Shown here: one piece after another, positions 10,262 through 22,400 of the stretch
How the letters are laid out: every line of letters starts with the position of its first letter
Position numbering within the stretch: position 1 is the first letter of the stretch
DNA from: Spizellomyces punctatus DAOM BR117
Lineage: Eukaryota; Chytridiomycota; Chytridiomycetes; Spizellomycetales; Spizellomycetaceae
Assembly: GCF_000182565.1 (NCBI RefSeq)
Contig: NW_015971548.1
Span: forward strand, 364,047-428,046
Reading direction: 5' to 3'
DNA length: 64,000 nt
The notes under the pieces: generated by a model
What the model saw: only the letters and a program-made list of their open reading frames with translations
The model's database searches: none
What the model was told of the DNA's origin: nothing
Program-made: the position numbers and the translations under genes

Positions 10262-13200
10262 TCAGACTACAACAGGCGCCCCTCCGGCGGCCCCTTCTTC
10301 AACCTCCACCAGCCCAATACTTTTCAAAAAGGCCTCATCACGAGGCTCTCGTCCCAAAAAGTTTCTCAACATGTCCATTCCATCGCTAATAATTAATGGG
10401 TCACATTTAATATTCACTTGGACGCAAAAATCGCACTTGTAGGTTACGGCCAGTTACTCACCGACTGCCTCCAGGGCCCAAAATATCCTTTCGGTAACTC
10501 AGTCCTGTTGCCGGATTTTGCACTCCCTCGACCTTGAACCGTGAAAAGAACATGTCGGCAGAGAATACTTGTGACCACAAGTAGCCATAGTATCCGGCAT
10601 CTAAAAGGGCAATAGGGAGTCAAACCCATGCACGTTCCGATCGTACACGCATTGGCTCTCGCAGCTTACCGTAGCCACCCATAATGTGACCAAAGGCAGC
10701 AGCAGGCCATGTATTAGGTGTTCCAGGAATCAACGTGACTTCCTCCCGAAGCTTGTTCCAGAGGTCTGTGGTTGAAATACCCCCGCTACGAGTCGTGTGC
10801 AGAGTAAAGTCGAACCAACCGAAAAAGATCTAAGCCCATGACCAACATGTGAGATAGAAGAAGACGCATTAACAAAGTTCTTGGATCGCAAGCGGCGCAC
10901 CTGTCGAAGGTTCAGAAGAGCTGCATTCACGTTCTTTGCCTTGACCAAAGACTCAATCAGATTGTTTGGTAAGGGGTGTGATGGACCCTTTTCATAATGG
11001 GCGGACAACTTTTGAAGAATTCCAGCCTCCCAACACCACTACCAAATGCCTCAAGAATAAGTCCTCACACCCAATGCAAATGCAACTACCCATAACAAAA
11101 GACTCACATTCTCCAACATTTGACTGGGCGCCTCAACAAAGTCCCGCTCAACTCTCGTTCCATGGAACCTGGAGAACCGCGTTACAGAGCAAATCTGATG
11201 CATCACGTGTCCAAGCTCATGGAAGTAGGTTGTGACTTCAGAGTGCTTGAGCAATGATGGCTTGGCCGCGGTGGGTTTGCTAAAGTTTGCAACCTAGAAG
11301 CCGGAACGAAATGGGCGATAAGCGTGGATGTTCGTACACATGGATAATGAGACAACTCACCATCGCGGCCACAGGGTACTGCCTCTTCCCGTCCGGCAAT
11401 TCACACCCGGGCTGTAACCCAAACACAGCGGCATGTGTGTATTTGCCTTCACTGGAAATGGAGAACGATCAAAGTACATTCATTGAAGTGGAATGTTGTC
11501 CTCGTCTTACCGTGGATGAAGGTCGAGATAAAAATGTCCCATAAACTCTCCAGAATGGTCAAACACTTCAAATAACCGCACATCCGCATGCCAAACTGGA
11601 GGTTTCTCGACCTCCTTGAATCGAATAGACAGCACCGTCTGATACAAATCTAACATGCCTTGAGTCACAGTTTCAAGGCTAAAGTACTGCTTAATCTCCT
11701 CATCGTTGACTGAATACTCGGATTCAAGCAAGAGTCGATTGTAGTACTGGAAATCCCAAGAGTTTATCTTGTTATCAAACGGCTCATTGCGGGAAGCTTT
11801 TTCTTTCTGTGCAGCGCCACAACCACCAACATCGTAAGGTTGCGATCACGTCAGTACAAGAAACTTCGACTTTACTAACCTTTTTGAGCTCAAGCAATCT
11901 TTGCAACTCTTTCTGGCCAAATGGCGTGAGCCTCTCTCGCAACTTTTTAAGAAATTCATCAACGCTCTTTGTGTCTTTCGCCATCTTGACCTCCAATATG
12001 TAGGACGCATGATCCTTGTACCCCAGAAGCTTTGCAATTTGTTCACGAACAGCAACAGCGGATTCAAGGATGGCAACGTTGGCCTGGCATTTTTGTCCAT
12101 TGGCAATATCTAGGCGCTTCCGTGTCTCTTCGCGCTTTGCCATGCGCATTGTAGGAATGCTGTCGTGCAATTCCCATTAGCATGCTGTTGCTACAGCATA
12201 AAGAGATTTGCTGTCCTCACATGTCAGGGTATTTCATGGTCACAGCATACTTCTCCACGCCGTCCTTTTCATCGACCTTTTTAGTCAATCCCTCCAAAAA
12301 GTCATCTGGCATGCCCTCCAATTCATCCTTGGTGAACCTATAACTGGCGATTAACGACCATAGCTGCAAATGACAGTCGTTATGAATACTTACAGAACCT
12401 CCGTCTTGTCTTCGTTCATGTTCTTACTAAACTCTGTTGATGCGTCAGCAAGCTTCTTCTTTAATTTTTCCAGTTCATCCCGCTTTTCTTTTGGCAGAGC
12501 AAGACCGTTTCTGAGAAACATTATTAGGCACGAATCCGAGCATCCCAGCTTTATAATATTATAACCTTTTGAAATCGCGTTCGGTGAATTCCAGCAATCG
12601 TGCCGATTCGGGGTCAAGCTGCTCCTTCTTGGCTGAAGTAGCTTGGACAGCTTTAAAGAGGTCCTCACGCATGCTTTGTTGAATTTCAAATTCCTATACA
12701 CAAAAGTTATCACTCAGTCACCCTTCCGGCATAACGGCGAGCTATAAGTGACGGAAGCCTACATCGAGAAGCTTGTTCGCCTCAACGGCGGCGTCCCTGA
12801 CTGCCTTGTCGGGGGAGACATATTGGGGAAAGGTCACCTGAAAGAGGAAACATGGAGGTTAACCACAGAGAATATGCCACCGCTCATGAGTGGTAGATAG
12901 CAACGTACGTTGTTTGTCTCAATACCAAGCCAAGTATCGACGGTCGCCATCTTCTTTATGACTGACTCGAAATTGCATTGGTCGGGCGTCAAAGCAGCGA
13001 TCTCATCGTACTGTTTGCGCGCTTTAGCAATTATATCTTCGGTGTGGGCCTTAATTTCAGACGGGGACATGTCCAGACGAAGACGGTTGTGCTCGAGGGT
13101 TGGGGTAGCCATGGTTGAGTTCAGGCGGTGGGGAGTGCAGAATGGAATAGTTGAGTATTGGAGAACCAGGCGATTAGAAGCCGTAAGGATGCGAGGGCTT

Positions 13201-13313
13201 TGGCAGTGGAGCGAATGGGAATGAGTTGCAAAATGGTTGGTGAGGGTGATGAGCGGTTTTATGCGGTGCCTGGAAACACAAAGCAATCTGGAAGCTCTGC
13301 AACGGGCAAGCAT
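10262..13313 (-). CDS. M3 family oligopeptidase (thimet oligopeptidase/saccharolysin-like)
   Basis: Zinc metallopeptidase degrading short peptides, including spent mitochondrial presequences. Thirteen exons on the minus strand (plus coordinates 10262-10385, 10462-10600, 10670-10829, 10901-11038, 11108-11293, 11361-11451, 11511-11806, 11880-12159, 12221-12337, 12394-12510, 12566-12693, 12763-12837, 12909-13313) give 751 residues, the usual length. The zinc motif is [10 protein letters not shown] with the downstream Glu in the conserved [13 protein letters not shown]. Other family blocks are [30 protein letters not shown] and [11 protein letters not shown]-type [13 protein letters not shown]. 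The Arg/Ser-rich, acid-free first 67 residues look like a mitochondrial presequence. A second in-frame ATG at 13112 ([14 protein letters not shown]) would give a cytosolic form, as known for relatives with dual location. Exact substrate is not readable. Confidence 0.93.
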
Positions 13314-13700
13314 CGTGGTGTGGGGGGAAACAGGAGGTGACCCACGATCTGAGTTGAGTCATTGGCGTAACGCGCGCCTTGTCATTTAATAGACTTGTGA
13401 AAAGCTGGAAATTGCAATAAGATGACCAACAAATGGCAGCAAGAGTAAAACACCATGGTCATGGAGAGATAAGTGGGTTTCCCCTATTAGAACATGAGGA
13501 TGGACAAGAAAGAATCATCGGCCAGCACAACTTTCTAAAGCCGGCATCCTAACCGAATGTCATCTATAACTCGTTCATACGGCCCATCCTGCCATGTTCA
13601 TCTACTAGGAATTACCATTCAAAGTTTATTAGGTTCACTGCATGCCGGAGGTGCTGATCAATATCGGCATGCAGTCGTGGAGCGCGGTCGATATTTTCCA
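13314..13700. other. Intergenic region between two minus-strand genes
   Basis: Promoter and leader side of the M3 peptidase gene and 3' region of the SelW-like gene. No coding signal or structured element found. Confidence 0.5.
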
Positions 13701-14368
13701 TTATTTTGATGATTTGGCATCTGAATGGCCCAGCGACATGTCTGGGGCTGCAGGAAGAGAGATATTAGCCCAGAACATTCTAATCTCCTGCAGTGCGGGT
13801 AAAACAAGAGCATACCAATCAGATCCCTCACTTTCTGCTTTAGATCCTTTATTTCTGGAAATCCTCCATTCGTCTGTAGGATCAGAGAGCAGTCAGATCA
13901 CAGTGCATCGACATTTTACAAAGTGCCAGCGCGCCATACCTTGCGGTCCCAGACCAAGTGCACTTGATCATTAACCACAATGCGGATTTGATATATAGCG
14001 TTATTGCCAGGTATAAGAGCCACTTCGCCCACGGCCTCTGTAAAGGTTGTTAAACTGCGAGATGAATGTCGTGAGGGCTAGGTTGAAACGGCCGCTGTAA
14101 CGAGGAGCCAACGGACAGTTCTTGGGCCATCCACGCAGCTAAGGAAAGACTGTTAGCAAGAGATGAAATTATTGTTCGAAAGGGTATTCTCACCTCTCAA
14201 CATCCACCGGCATCCAGGGCAGTACTCGATTTCTGGCAAAAGAGACTTAGTTTCGGTACAAACAGGTCTCACCGAGTTGTTAGCGCGTCCAGTACCTATA
14301 CGTGGTGTTCGAATGATTTGTGACGGGCTAGAGTCGCCGGGAGCGAGAGTAGAGACTGCTTCTGCCAT
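13701..14368 (-). CDS. SelW-like Rdx family protein (Cys form)
   Basis: Small thioredoxin-fold redox protein of the Rdx/selenoprotein W family. Five exons (plus coordinates 13701-13747, 13816-13873, 13940-14054, 14117-14138, 14194-14368) keep phase and give 138 residues. The redox centre reads EIEYCPGCRWMLRAAWMAQELL, so the position that is selenocysteine in animal SelW is Cys here. It is followed by GEVALIPG, YQIRIVVNDQVHLVWDRK and GGFPEIKDLKQKVRDLI, all family blocks. The protein ends APDMSLGHSDAKSSK. An in-frame ATG at 14416 could lengthen the N terminus by 16 residues. Exon 4 (plus-strand numbering 14117-14138) is only 22 nt. Role beyond thiol redox is unknown. Confidence 0.88.
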
Positions 14369-14744
14369 AATGTTGATGTGAGCGACAAATGCAAGAGCTT
14401 TCAAACGAGGCTTCAACCCATGTGCATGTTGGATGAGTCAATTCCCATGGCTGTGCCACATATGCCTATCTCAACTTTGCTGATATCACAACGCAGGCTG
14501 CATTATCCACGCTATCCCGGCATCACGAATAAAATAAGTTGGTAAACCCAGTTGCTTAATCTGCGACTGATGGCAAAACGCTTTCGATTCCTCTTTCAAA
14601 ACCCAGGCAGAAGCAAACCGCGATGATGTCCATGTTCAGATACGAGTTGATCCGACATTTCTTATTGCCAATACACTATGCTCACAATAAATAGCATTGC
14701 TGACAACTACCGACTACCTAATTTTAATTGTCCTGCAAAGTTGT

Positions 14745-16086
14745 TTACACCATGTCTTGATCTGCACCTCTCCCGACTTGTTCACGTACAGTCTCTCTGG
14801 ACGCATCTTTATCATTTCCACCTTGTGGTTCAATAAATGCATTCACGTACGCATCGTCTTCATCTTGCTCGTACTCGGCACTAGGTAGACTCTCCACATC
14901 CTGCATGCTGGTCACCATATTAGTGGCTTTGACCATATTCGGTCGTCCGTCGGCCCCCGCGCCTGTTTTCGAGACGGTTTTTGTACTCTTGATTGTTTTG
15001 GCTGCTCCGCTGGTATTTCCGCGCGATTTGGTCCGGCTGCGAACTCTACGATGTTCTCTGATCACTGCCCAGGCAATTATCGCCGAGCGGGCAGAATCGA
15101 TGGCATGAGTGACGGCCGTAACGCTGTTGAAGTTCCCATACGCAAAGATAATTTTGAGAGTAACAAAGATCTTTTAAAACGGTTGTCAGCTGTGTCAGAT
15201 CGTGATTGGGCATCACAAATACAACTTACGATAGAGAAGAACACTCGTACATGTTCATTTTGAGCCAACTGCCGGAACACCTCTTGGGTACCTTCGAATA
15301 CTCCGTGTTGACGACTGGCGATGCCTTGGAGTAGCATCCCTGTTGTGAAAACCTCTAGAAATAGCTGCATGATGCAAAACAAAAATTAGATAAACATTCC
15401 AAGGTGTCCGACCAAAAGTCAACTTGGAAACCTACTTCTATGTCATATTGATGTTTAAACACAACCGGATACTTGTCCGCACAAAGTCCAAGTGCCGTTA
15501 CGCTGGATTTTCTCATAATGATTCCCGCCAGAACAACCGCAAAATGTGCCGCTGACCCGAGAATCACCACCACCTGACATGTCCTTTTCCACTGCGTAAA
15601 TAGCAAGAGCTTTATCAACATAATTCCATAAATCAAGTCCCACGCCAAGACCATTGGAATGTTGACCAATGGCGATCGGGCACTGCAGCTCAACGGTCCC
15701 GAAACCATCACGGCATACAGTGTCGCGCTGATCGTTTTGATAAAGATCAACGAGGCTTGTAGGGCATTGAGGAGGTAGATGGGCTTACGACGCCTGTAAT
15801 ATGTATAATAGCTGGAATATAAGACGACAATGCCCAACGCAGTTAATGCTCCGAACAGGGCAGAATTGGTGTTCGAAAGCTGGATATCGTAAAAAGTTTG
15901 AAGGGCCAGCGCATTGGGGTTGAAGGGAGCTCCAGGCGATACTGGAGATGGTGGGAGGTTGTCGGTGTCGGGAACGCTGGTTACAGGAGCAGTTGCATCA
16001 AGAGACGAGTCGTGAGATTGGGAGTAGTTGCTTGTCCCGAAAGTGATGTTCACTGTGATATTTGATAAGATGGTGTTGTTGTCCAT
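14745..16086 (-). CDS. Seven-helix membrane protein, receptor-like, unassigned
   Basis: I do not recognise the family. Three exons (plus coordinates 14745-15170, 15230-15364, 15436-16086) give 403 residues. The first 70 or so residues hold several N-glycosylation sequons (NNTI, NITV, NITF, NYSQ) and a Pro-rich stretch, so they should lie outside the cell. Seven hydrophobic segments then follow, starting near LFGALTALGIVVLY, ASLIFIKTISATLYAV, WDLIYGIMLIKLLLF, VVILGSAAHFAVVLAGII, FLEVFTTGMLL, FFSIIFVTLKIIFAYG and SARSAIIAWAV. A basic then acidic tail of about 110 residues ends the protein. Glycosylated exterior, seven helices and a long cytoplasmic tail suggest a G-protein-coupled-receptor-like sensor. 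No DRY or other diagnostic motif is visible, so this is topology only. Confidence 0.82.
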
Positions 16087-16566
16087 GCTGTGAATCTACA
16101 GTGAGACCAAAATCAAAATACATAGAAAGGCAAAGGGATGTCTGGCCGCTCGCTACCAAGGCCCTGATAATATCCCGAGATCGAAAGGTTTCCAGGAACA
16201 ATGGCGGCGGTAGGCTTACGTTAAGCGCGATCCTCATTTGGCGGGAGAGGTTTTTAATTAAGACCATCTAGACGGGAGCCCGTCTGAGTACAGGCGCATT
16301 GTTGGACAGCATGAAATCCATGGCACGGAACGAGTGCCCATAGCAAGGGGCCCTTATAAGACAAGCGCTCTTGTAATTTCGGGGATGAGTACGAGATTCA
16401 AGAAATGCTGCTTACATTTTAAGTGGTGAAGTAAGCGCAAGATCATAAAAAAGGTGACACTGTCACCGTGAAATTCTGGTTTGCCAACTCGTGTATACAA
16501 ATCTGTCCAGTCTACAAAACCCTCGAAGGAGAATCCGACGTGTCATCTAGCTGATTAAATCAAATT
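16087..16566. other. Promoter region of the seven-helix gene, with a short palindrome
   Basis: No gene here. A 15-bp inverted repeat, GGTGACA-C-TGTCACC, lies at 16453-16467, about 370 bp upstream of the seven-helix protein start and 110 bp downstream of the transporter stop. It has the form of a dimeric transcription-factor site. Confidence 0.4.
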
Positions 16567-17793
16567 TTATACTGGGACCCCCGACGCACCAAACGCCTTG
16601 CCCACGGCATATGTTCCACCCATCGCAATCCAACCCCCAATCAAAACACGCAAAGCGCCCTTCCAAACTGGTGCTCCGCCGAGCCAGGCACCCAAAATAC
16701 CGTTAAGAATCAGACCCAAAGTACTGGCAATCACCACTGCGAGGATACGCGTCTCGTATGAACTGATAAACACCGCAGCTGAACACAGACAGAGAGTTAG
16801 ATGCGTCGCCCATAGCGCTCGAATATGCAATGACTTACCTAGCAGAGGTAAGGCCGCGCCCACCGCAAATGTCAGCGCTGATGTGATGGCGGCTTGAGCA
16901 GGATTGGATAATTCATCAACGTCAACGTTGAGTTCCTCCCGCAAATGAACCTTTACAATCTCGTCAATGTCCCCATTAGCTTGAGCGTGCAGCTCTTCAG
17001 CTACACGAAGCGCTAATTCTGGTGATATGCCTCGCGCCTCGTATATTCCTGCAGAAAATCAACAGGGCAAGAGTTGTCAGACAAATGATGACATGATTGC
17101 ATGAATCCTCATCCCACTTCAAATGCTAGCAAGACCTACCTGCCAGCTCGCGAAGTTCCCGCTCTACATGGAGAGGACCCTTCAAGAATTCGGCTTTCTC
17201 TCTGATCATATCTGGCAACAAAGGTTCAGTAGGCACAAATCACTGGAAATATGCAGAAAAACGTACCAGCACTCTCGGTGTCCTTCTGCGTAGCTACAGA
17301 GACATACTCGCCTGAATTGCACAGGGGTTAGAAGCAAATTCCAAAGAGGATTCGGACCACACCTTGGACTCACCGCATGCCATTGACAATGCACCCGCAA
17401 CCAAGGCGGCCAATCCACTGAGAATCATCAAATGGTAATCCTCACTACTACCTCCAATACCTAACAAAATAGCCAGAACTCTTTATTTCAATGTTGATCG
17501 ACTCGGTATACGAATTGAAACCTACCGACGATCAGCGAAGCCGTGGAGACGAGGCCATCATTAGCACCCAGCACAGCGGCACGCAACCAAGGGGTCCGGT
17601 CCGAGTAGTGCTTGTGGCCAATTTCCGGAAGGTGGTGGTGTGGGTGGTGGTGGCTGGATAATAGGGGAGTGGTTGGGTCGACATCGACAGAGATGGAACC
17701 GGACGTGGAACTGTTACCGCCTGCCACTGAGCCGTAATTTGGAGGTGGCTCGCAGAGAACAGACTGGGGTTCTTGATTCTTGTTAGCAGCCAT
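16567..17793 (-). CDS. CCC1: VIT1/CCC1 family vacuolar iron/manganese transporter
   Basis: Five-helix transporter that moves Fe2+ or Mn2+ into the vacuole in exchange for protons. Six exons (plus coordinates 16567-16778, 16839-17048, 17140-17211, 17267-17311, 17374-17460, 17526-17793) give 297 residues. Helix 1 is LRAAVLGANDGLVSTASLIVG, with the family Asp/Asn. Helix 2 ends SMACGEYVSVATQKD. The cytosolic metal-binding segment has paired Glu residues (ELRELAGIYEARG, AEELHAQ, HLREEL). Helices 3-5 follow PAQAAITSALTFAVGAALPLL. The N-terminal tail has a His-rich run (SSHHHPHHHLPEIGHKH) that could bind metal. All introns but the ends fall in phase 1. The gene sits head-to-tail with the seven-helix gene; no metal-response element was recognised. 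Confidence 0.93.
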
Positions 17794-18196
17794 TCTAAAT
17801 CTTTTTAGTAACTAGTTGCAGAATAGGGTCTCGGGTGAATGGAATGAATTTCCGCCCTGGAGGTCTGATTGCAAATAACGCTGCGCTCGGTGGATTAATT
17901 GAAATTAAGATGACTGTGCCATTGATTACAAGCCTCAGATTGGAGAGTTTAGATTTTTGGACAAACTCTTTAAACGCTCGTAATGATTGCCTTTTCGTGG
18001 CCAGTTCCATACAGCATTGGTTTCCAGTTCATGCCATATGTAAAGTGCATGGACAAATAACCTCCATGTTAGAGTATGCCCCTTTCCATCCATTTCACTG
18101 AGAGCTATAACTTGCTTGATATGTGAGCGATACATATCGCCCTTACAGAGCAATCATGAACAAATATATTCAAACTATCCTGCTCACAGGTAAGTC
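17794..18196. other. Promoter side of the transporter gene; no feature seen
   Basis: Upstream of the transporter start and before the tRNA. No gene or repeat that I can support. Confidence 0.5.
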
Positions 18197-18280
18197 GCCT
18201 CAGTAGCACAATCAGGTAGTGCACTCGCCTCCTAAGCTTAGGTTAGTGAGAGGTTGCGGGTTCGAGTCCCGTCTGAGGTG
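18197..18280 (+). tRNA. tRNA-Arg(CCT) with 10-nt intron
   Basis: A full cloverleaf can be drawn. The acceptor stem is GCCTCAG/CTGAGGT, the D stem GCAC/GTGC, the anticodon stem CTCGC/GTGAG, and the T arm GCGGG-TTCGAGT-CCCGT. The anticodon CCT is at 18231-18233. A 10-nt intron (18235-18244, AGCTTAGGTT) sits one base 3' of the anticodon, the canonical position for nuclear tRNA introns. Mature length is 74 nt. A run of eight or more T about 20 bases downstream serves as RNA polymerase III terminator. Confidence 0.95.
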
Positions 18281-19402
18281 TTTTGAAAGCGTCGTGGTTT
18301 TTTTTCACATTGTTTTCTGTTTTGATGCCTTGCAGAATGCTGCAATTCTCTTTGCCCTCAAGGCTTCCCTACCCGTTCTCAGCCAATACGAATGAATATT
18401 GGCATACATTGTTTTGATGAAATGCTTCGACCAGTATCCATTCGGCAAAACAAGATGCAAACAAGCATCCAATTGTTCGGATGCAAAAATGTACCGATTT
18501 CAGGGTCCTTGTCATCTCTTGGCCGAGTACCATGGATGTGGGATGTTTAATAACCAAACGTTCCAAAGCAAGATATAGCAACAAATGTCTCCAAATGGAA
18601 ATTCTGCCTCGTAAGGAGTGATGGAAGGCGTTTCAGTTGTATTGAAAACTGGTTAGCATGTGGGCTTAGCTACTCCAGGCCCAGATTTCACCATCCATCG
18701 TCGTCGTTCCTTTTTATTTTTGGCATGGGCTTTTGGGAAATCTAGTGTTTTTAATCCATTGCATCTTTTGCTCACCTTATGAACCATGAAGGTGAAGGGT
18801 AAGAGTGACAATGTTGTGTCAGGAGCTCTCCCTCCACTTGCAGAATGCTCACAAACGCTGGTGATTTCTAGGCCAAGTTGCATAGACGAAAGGCGGTGCA
18901 TTGCGGTGATCAAATGCACGGAAACACTCACAAACAGGTAAGCGCACGGACACTTGGACCTCCATGATCAACGCAGTCGAAAGGCGCTACAGACACAGGT
19001 GGCGGCCATACAGTCTGTTCTGCCGTGACACGTGGACTGGCAGAGAGTGAAATTCACTGTCGGTGCTGGCAGTTCAGATCCGTTTTTTGGTCGGTCCAGA
19101 ATTGGATATGCGGTTCAGGCACATTTGTTATGGCTCAGATCTGTTCTCAACTTTTTTGCTTGCTTTACATCAAATAGCGCAACTGCCCCACCATTTTAAT
19201 TTAATCGTTACGACTGCGAAATTCATAAGCGATCGAATAGGACTGTACCTGCACAATATCACAAAAGCAAATTTCCAACGATCGCACAAACCTGCACACC
19301 ACGAGCCCAGCAAGGATCTGATATCCAGCTCCCTGTAGATAACCGTTCAAACCTCAAACTTGTAGACTTTGCATACAACCATCCTTTGTGCCAGAATTTT
19401 CG
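18281..19402. other. Intergenic region upstream of the PHD-finger gene
   Basis: About 1.1 kb with no coding pattern on either strand that I can support. The 3' part is presumably the promoter and leader of the PHD-finger gene. Confidence 0.5.
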
Positions 19403-22400
19403 ATGCCAGCAACAGAATTTGACTCTCTCATCTCCTCCGACTCTGATTCAGACGACCAACGAAAGCGCGTACTTGCGCGGGCGTTGAGAAAGAAGGAAGC
19501 CGAGAATGGTCGGTCGGACTCTGAATTGTTCGACTCTGATCCATCATCTCTTTCCGAATCAATGCTTTCTGATCTATCCTCGTCCAGTAGTGAAGATGAT
19601 GAACCGCACACGATAATATCTGGAAAAAAACGACGAAGAGACTCTATCGTATCTACGACATCCGTCGGGTCAGTCTCTAAAAAGCCCCGCGGAAATCGAA
19701 GTGTAACAAATAAGAAGCCACCAGCAAAAGGTACTGTCAAAATAAAAGGAGCAGCAGGAAAGGGAAAGGGACGAGGGACGGGTACCATATCTTCAAAAGG
19801 AACTGGTACGCCAGCATCCAACTCAAAGTCGCGGGCGTCAGGAAAGAAAAACGGCTCGCTCAAGAAGCAGCTATATTGTATATGTCGGTCCGAATACGAT
19901 GGGGAAGAGTTTATGATTGCTTGTGATGGATGCCAAGGTTGGTGCAAAAAAGTTCATAAACAATTTATCAATCGCGCACTCACGTTATTGGAATTCCAGA
20001 ATGGTTCCATGGAAAGTGTGTCGGTGTCAAACCGTCGAAAGCTAGTGAAAAGGAGTATTATTGCGACGAATGTTGCCCAAAACCGCCGCCAATAGACTCA
20101 CTTGGAGGCCGTCAAGGTAGGCACAATTTGTAAGGTGCGACTGAAAGGTCCAATACTGACTAATAACCCAGGTCAAAAAGGATCTCGGACGTCCGTAGAA
20201 CCCATAATACAGGCTGATGACGACCTGGGCGATGATGACATTTGCGTCTTGTGCGATGGCGATTGTACATGCAATGTCCCTAAAGCGGAGGACGTCGTTG
20301 AACCAGTTCCCTCACCTATTGCAGTGTATCCACCCGAAATATCTCCCATAACAAAAAGAAAGGCTGGGAAAGGTGCAACGGTGTCTAAAGTGGCCGGAAA
20401 AGGAAAAAGCAGCGTGGCTTTGAAAAACATTCTTAGAGAAGCTCCTCCGGAGATCGTACCTAAACCAAAAAAGAAATCAAAGAGGGATGCGTCTCGTACA
20501 GCGAATACAAAGAAATCAAAGACGATTGCTTCCAAAGCAACGGATAATTGGATCGTGCAGGACGCTAGTCAGACAGTTTCGATTCAAAGTGATGATGAAG
20601 CAGAGGTCCAGACGCGTGCCGACGAGGAACTAGAGGATACCATTCAGAATAGCGATGACGACATCTTTGCGTCTGACGTAGATGATGCATCTGACATTTA
20701 TGCCATTGTGGATGGGCAAAATGGGAACGAACATGATGACGACGAGGGAGAGGACCACAGCGATGAGAACGATGCTGATGCTGATGAGGACGATAATGAG
20801 GATGAAGACGTATTGTCCACTTACCAAAACTACGATGCAGAGCAGCGGATTTTAGGATGGAGCGAGTCTGATGAGGAAGAGGACGATGATGACGATGATG
20901 ACTTTTTCAAGTCCCCGGCATTGGTGCCAGGCAGATCCATGACCACCGCCGAGTCGACGTCTATTCTCGGTGATATCGATATTGACGACTTGCTCGATCT
21001 GGGGATGCCAACAGAGGGTCTCGAAGAGATTGATTTTACTAATGGGGACGATCCAATACCAGATCTGGATTTTTTCAACGCCGATTCTCTTGATATAGAC
21101 TCCCACTCACCCGACTCTCAATCCAATGGGGTTTGCGACACGCAGACGACAAGCGCGCCAGTAGGCGCAGTTTCAGCCGCAACGTCACCAGGCGACAGTC
21201 CTGCCCAACCCGTAACAGTGGGCCCAACGTCAATATCCTTTGACATTAAGAAAACTGATGTGGGGCCAAACGGGGAAATCACCACGACGACAAAAACAAT
21301 GACGTTCCAGTTGAACGGGACTCAGTCTGCATTGTTGGCTGCCGGAAAGACAATTGGAACAAAGCGCCGAGATGGGGGTGCCAAGCGTGGCGCAAAGACT
21401 ACCCCAAGGCTTGGACGTGCGGTTACGAGCGGTCCGCTTGGAAGTCCTGGGGTTGGTACACATATCAATGGTTTGACCGGAGGGGCTGCAAGCGCATCAG
21501 CACCTTCAACAATATCTCCGTTTCCTTCCTTCTTGTCATCTTCCGGGACCCCAGGAGGATATGCGTCAATGTCTCCTCTTTTATCGACTCGCTCGTCCCT
21601 CCCAACCTTCCCCCTCTCCAGTACCACATCTGCTGTTACCGCAGCCACTTTGCTCAAGACGCCATTGGATCCTTCCATTCTTGCTGCCGCAGCAGCTGCC
21701 ATGGTCGGTTCTGGGGGATTATTGGGAACTCCCTCTACACCTGCAACAGGCACCGGCTTGGCGGGAAGACCTGATTTGCAGAAACTGATTGATAGCATTA
21801 CCCTCAATGCCAAAGTGAAAGCGGCGCTTGCTGCTACCGTTGGTGGGGCCATCGCCTCTGGGAACACGAATATCCCAACCGCGACACATCCGAAGCCGCA
21901 GGACGGAGGGCTTAAAGCAAAGGATGCCGCACCGAGTGTGCCTGGAACTAGACCAAATTTTCCTCAACCTCCACCGAATCCGTTTCTCGGGTTTGACTTT
22001 CCAAAGACAATGGAAGAGTTTAATCGGTTATTTAGTCCTCAAAATGTTGCTGCAGCTGCCGCCGCGGCCGCAGCTGCCGCTGCAGCGTATGCTTCTACAA
22101 CTGGTTCTGCAACGGGTTTTACTGGTAATGCTTCGACGACTACTGCTTTTGCTGGTGTACCGCCTCCTAGTGTGTTGACACAGGCTGTCATGGGTGCAGG
22201 GGTAGGTGCCGTTGGCGGTGGCATTAGCTCGTTGGGTGCATCTACCATACCGGCGCCAGTTGTTTCGGCTCCCATACCACCTCCCGCACCGTTGTCAGGA
22301 CCGACATCTTCCCCATCCACCAATCCGCCTATCAAAGAAGAACCAGCTCCGCCGGCAGATATGACCATGGAGGATCTCTTTGACACCGCCGCTCTCGATT

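Noticed and set aside
13642-13974. 110-codon frame on the plus strand
   Set aside because: It lies antisense to the phased exons of the SelW-like gene.
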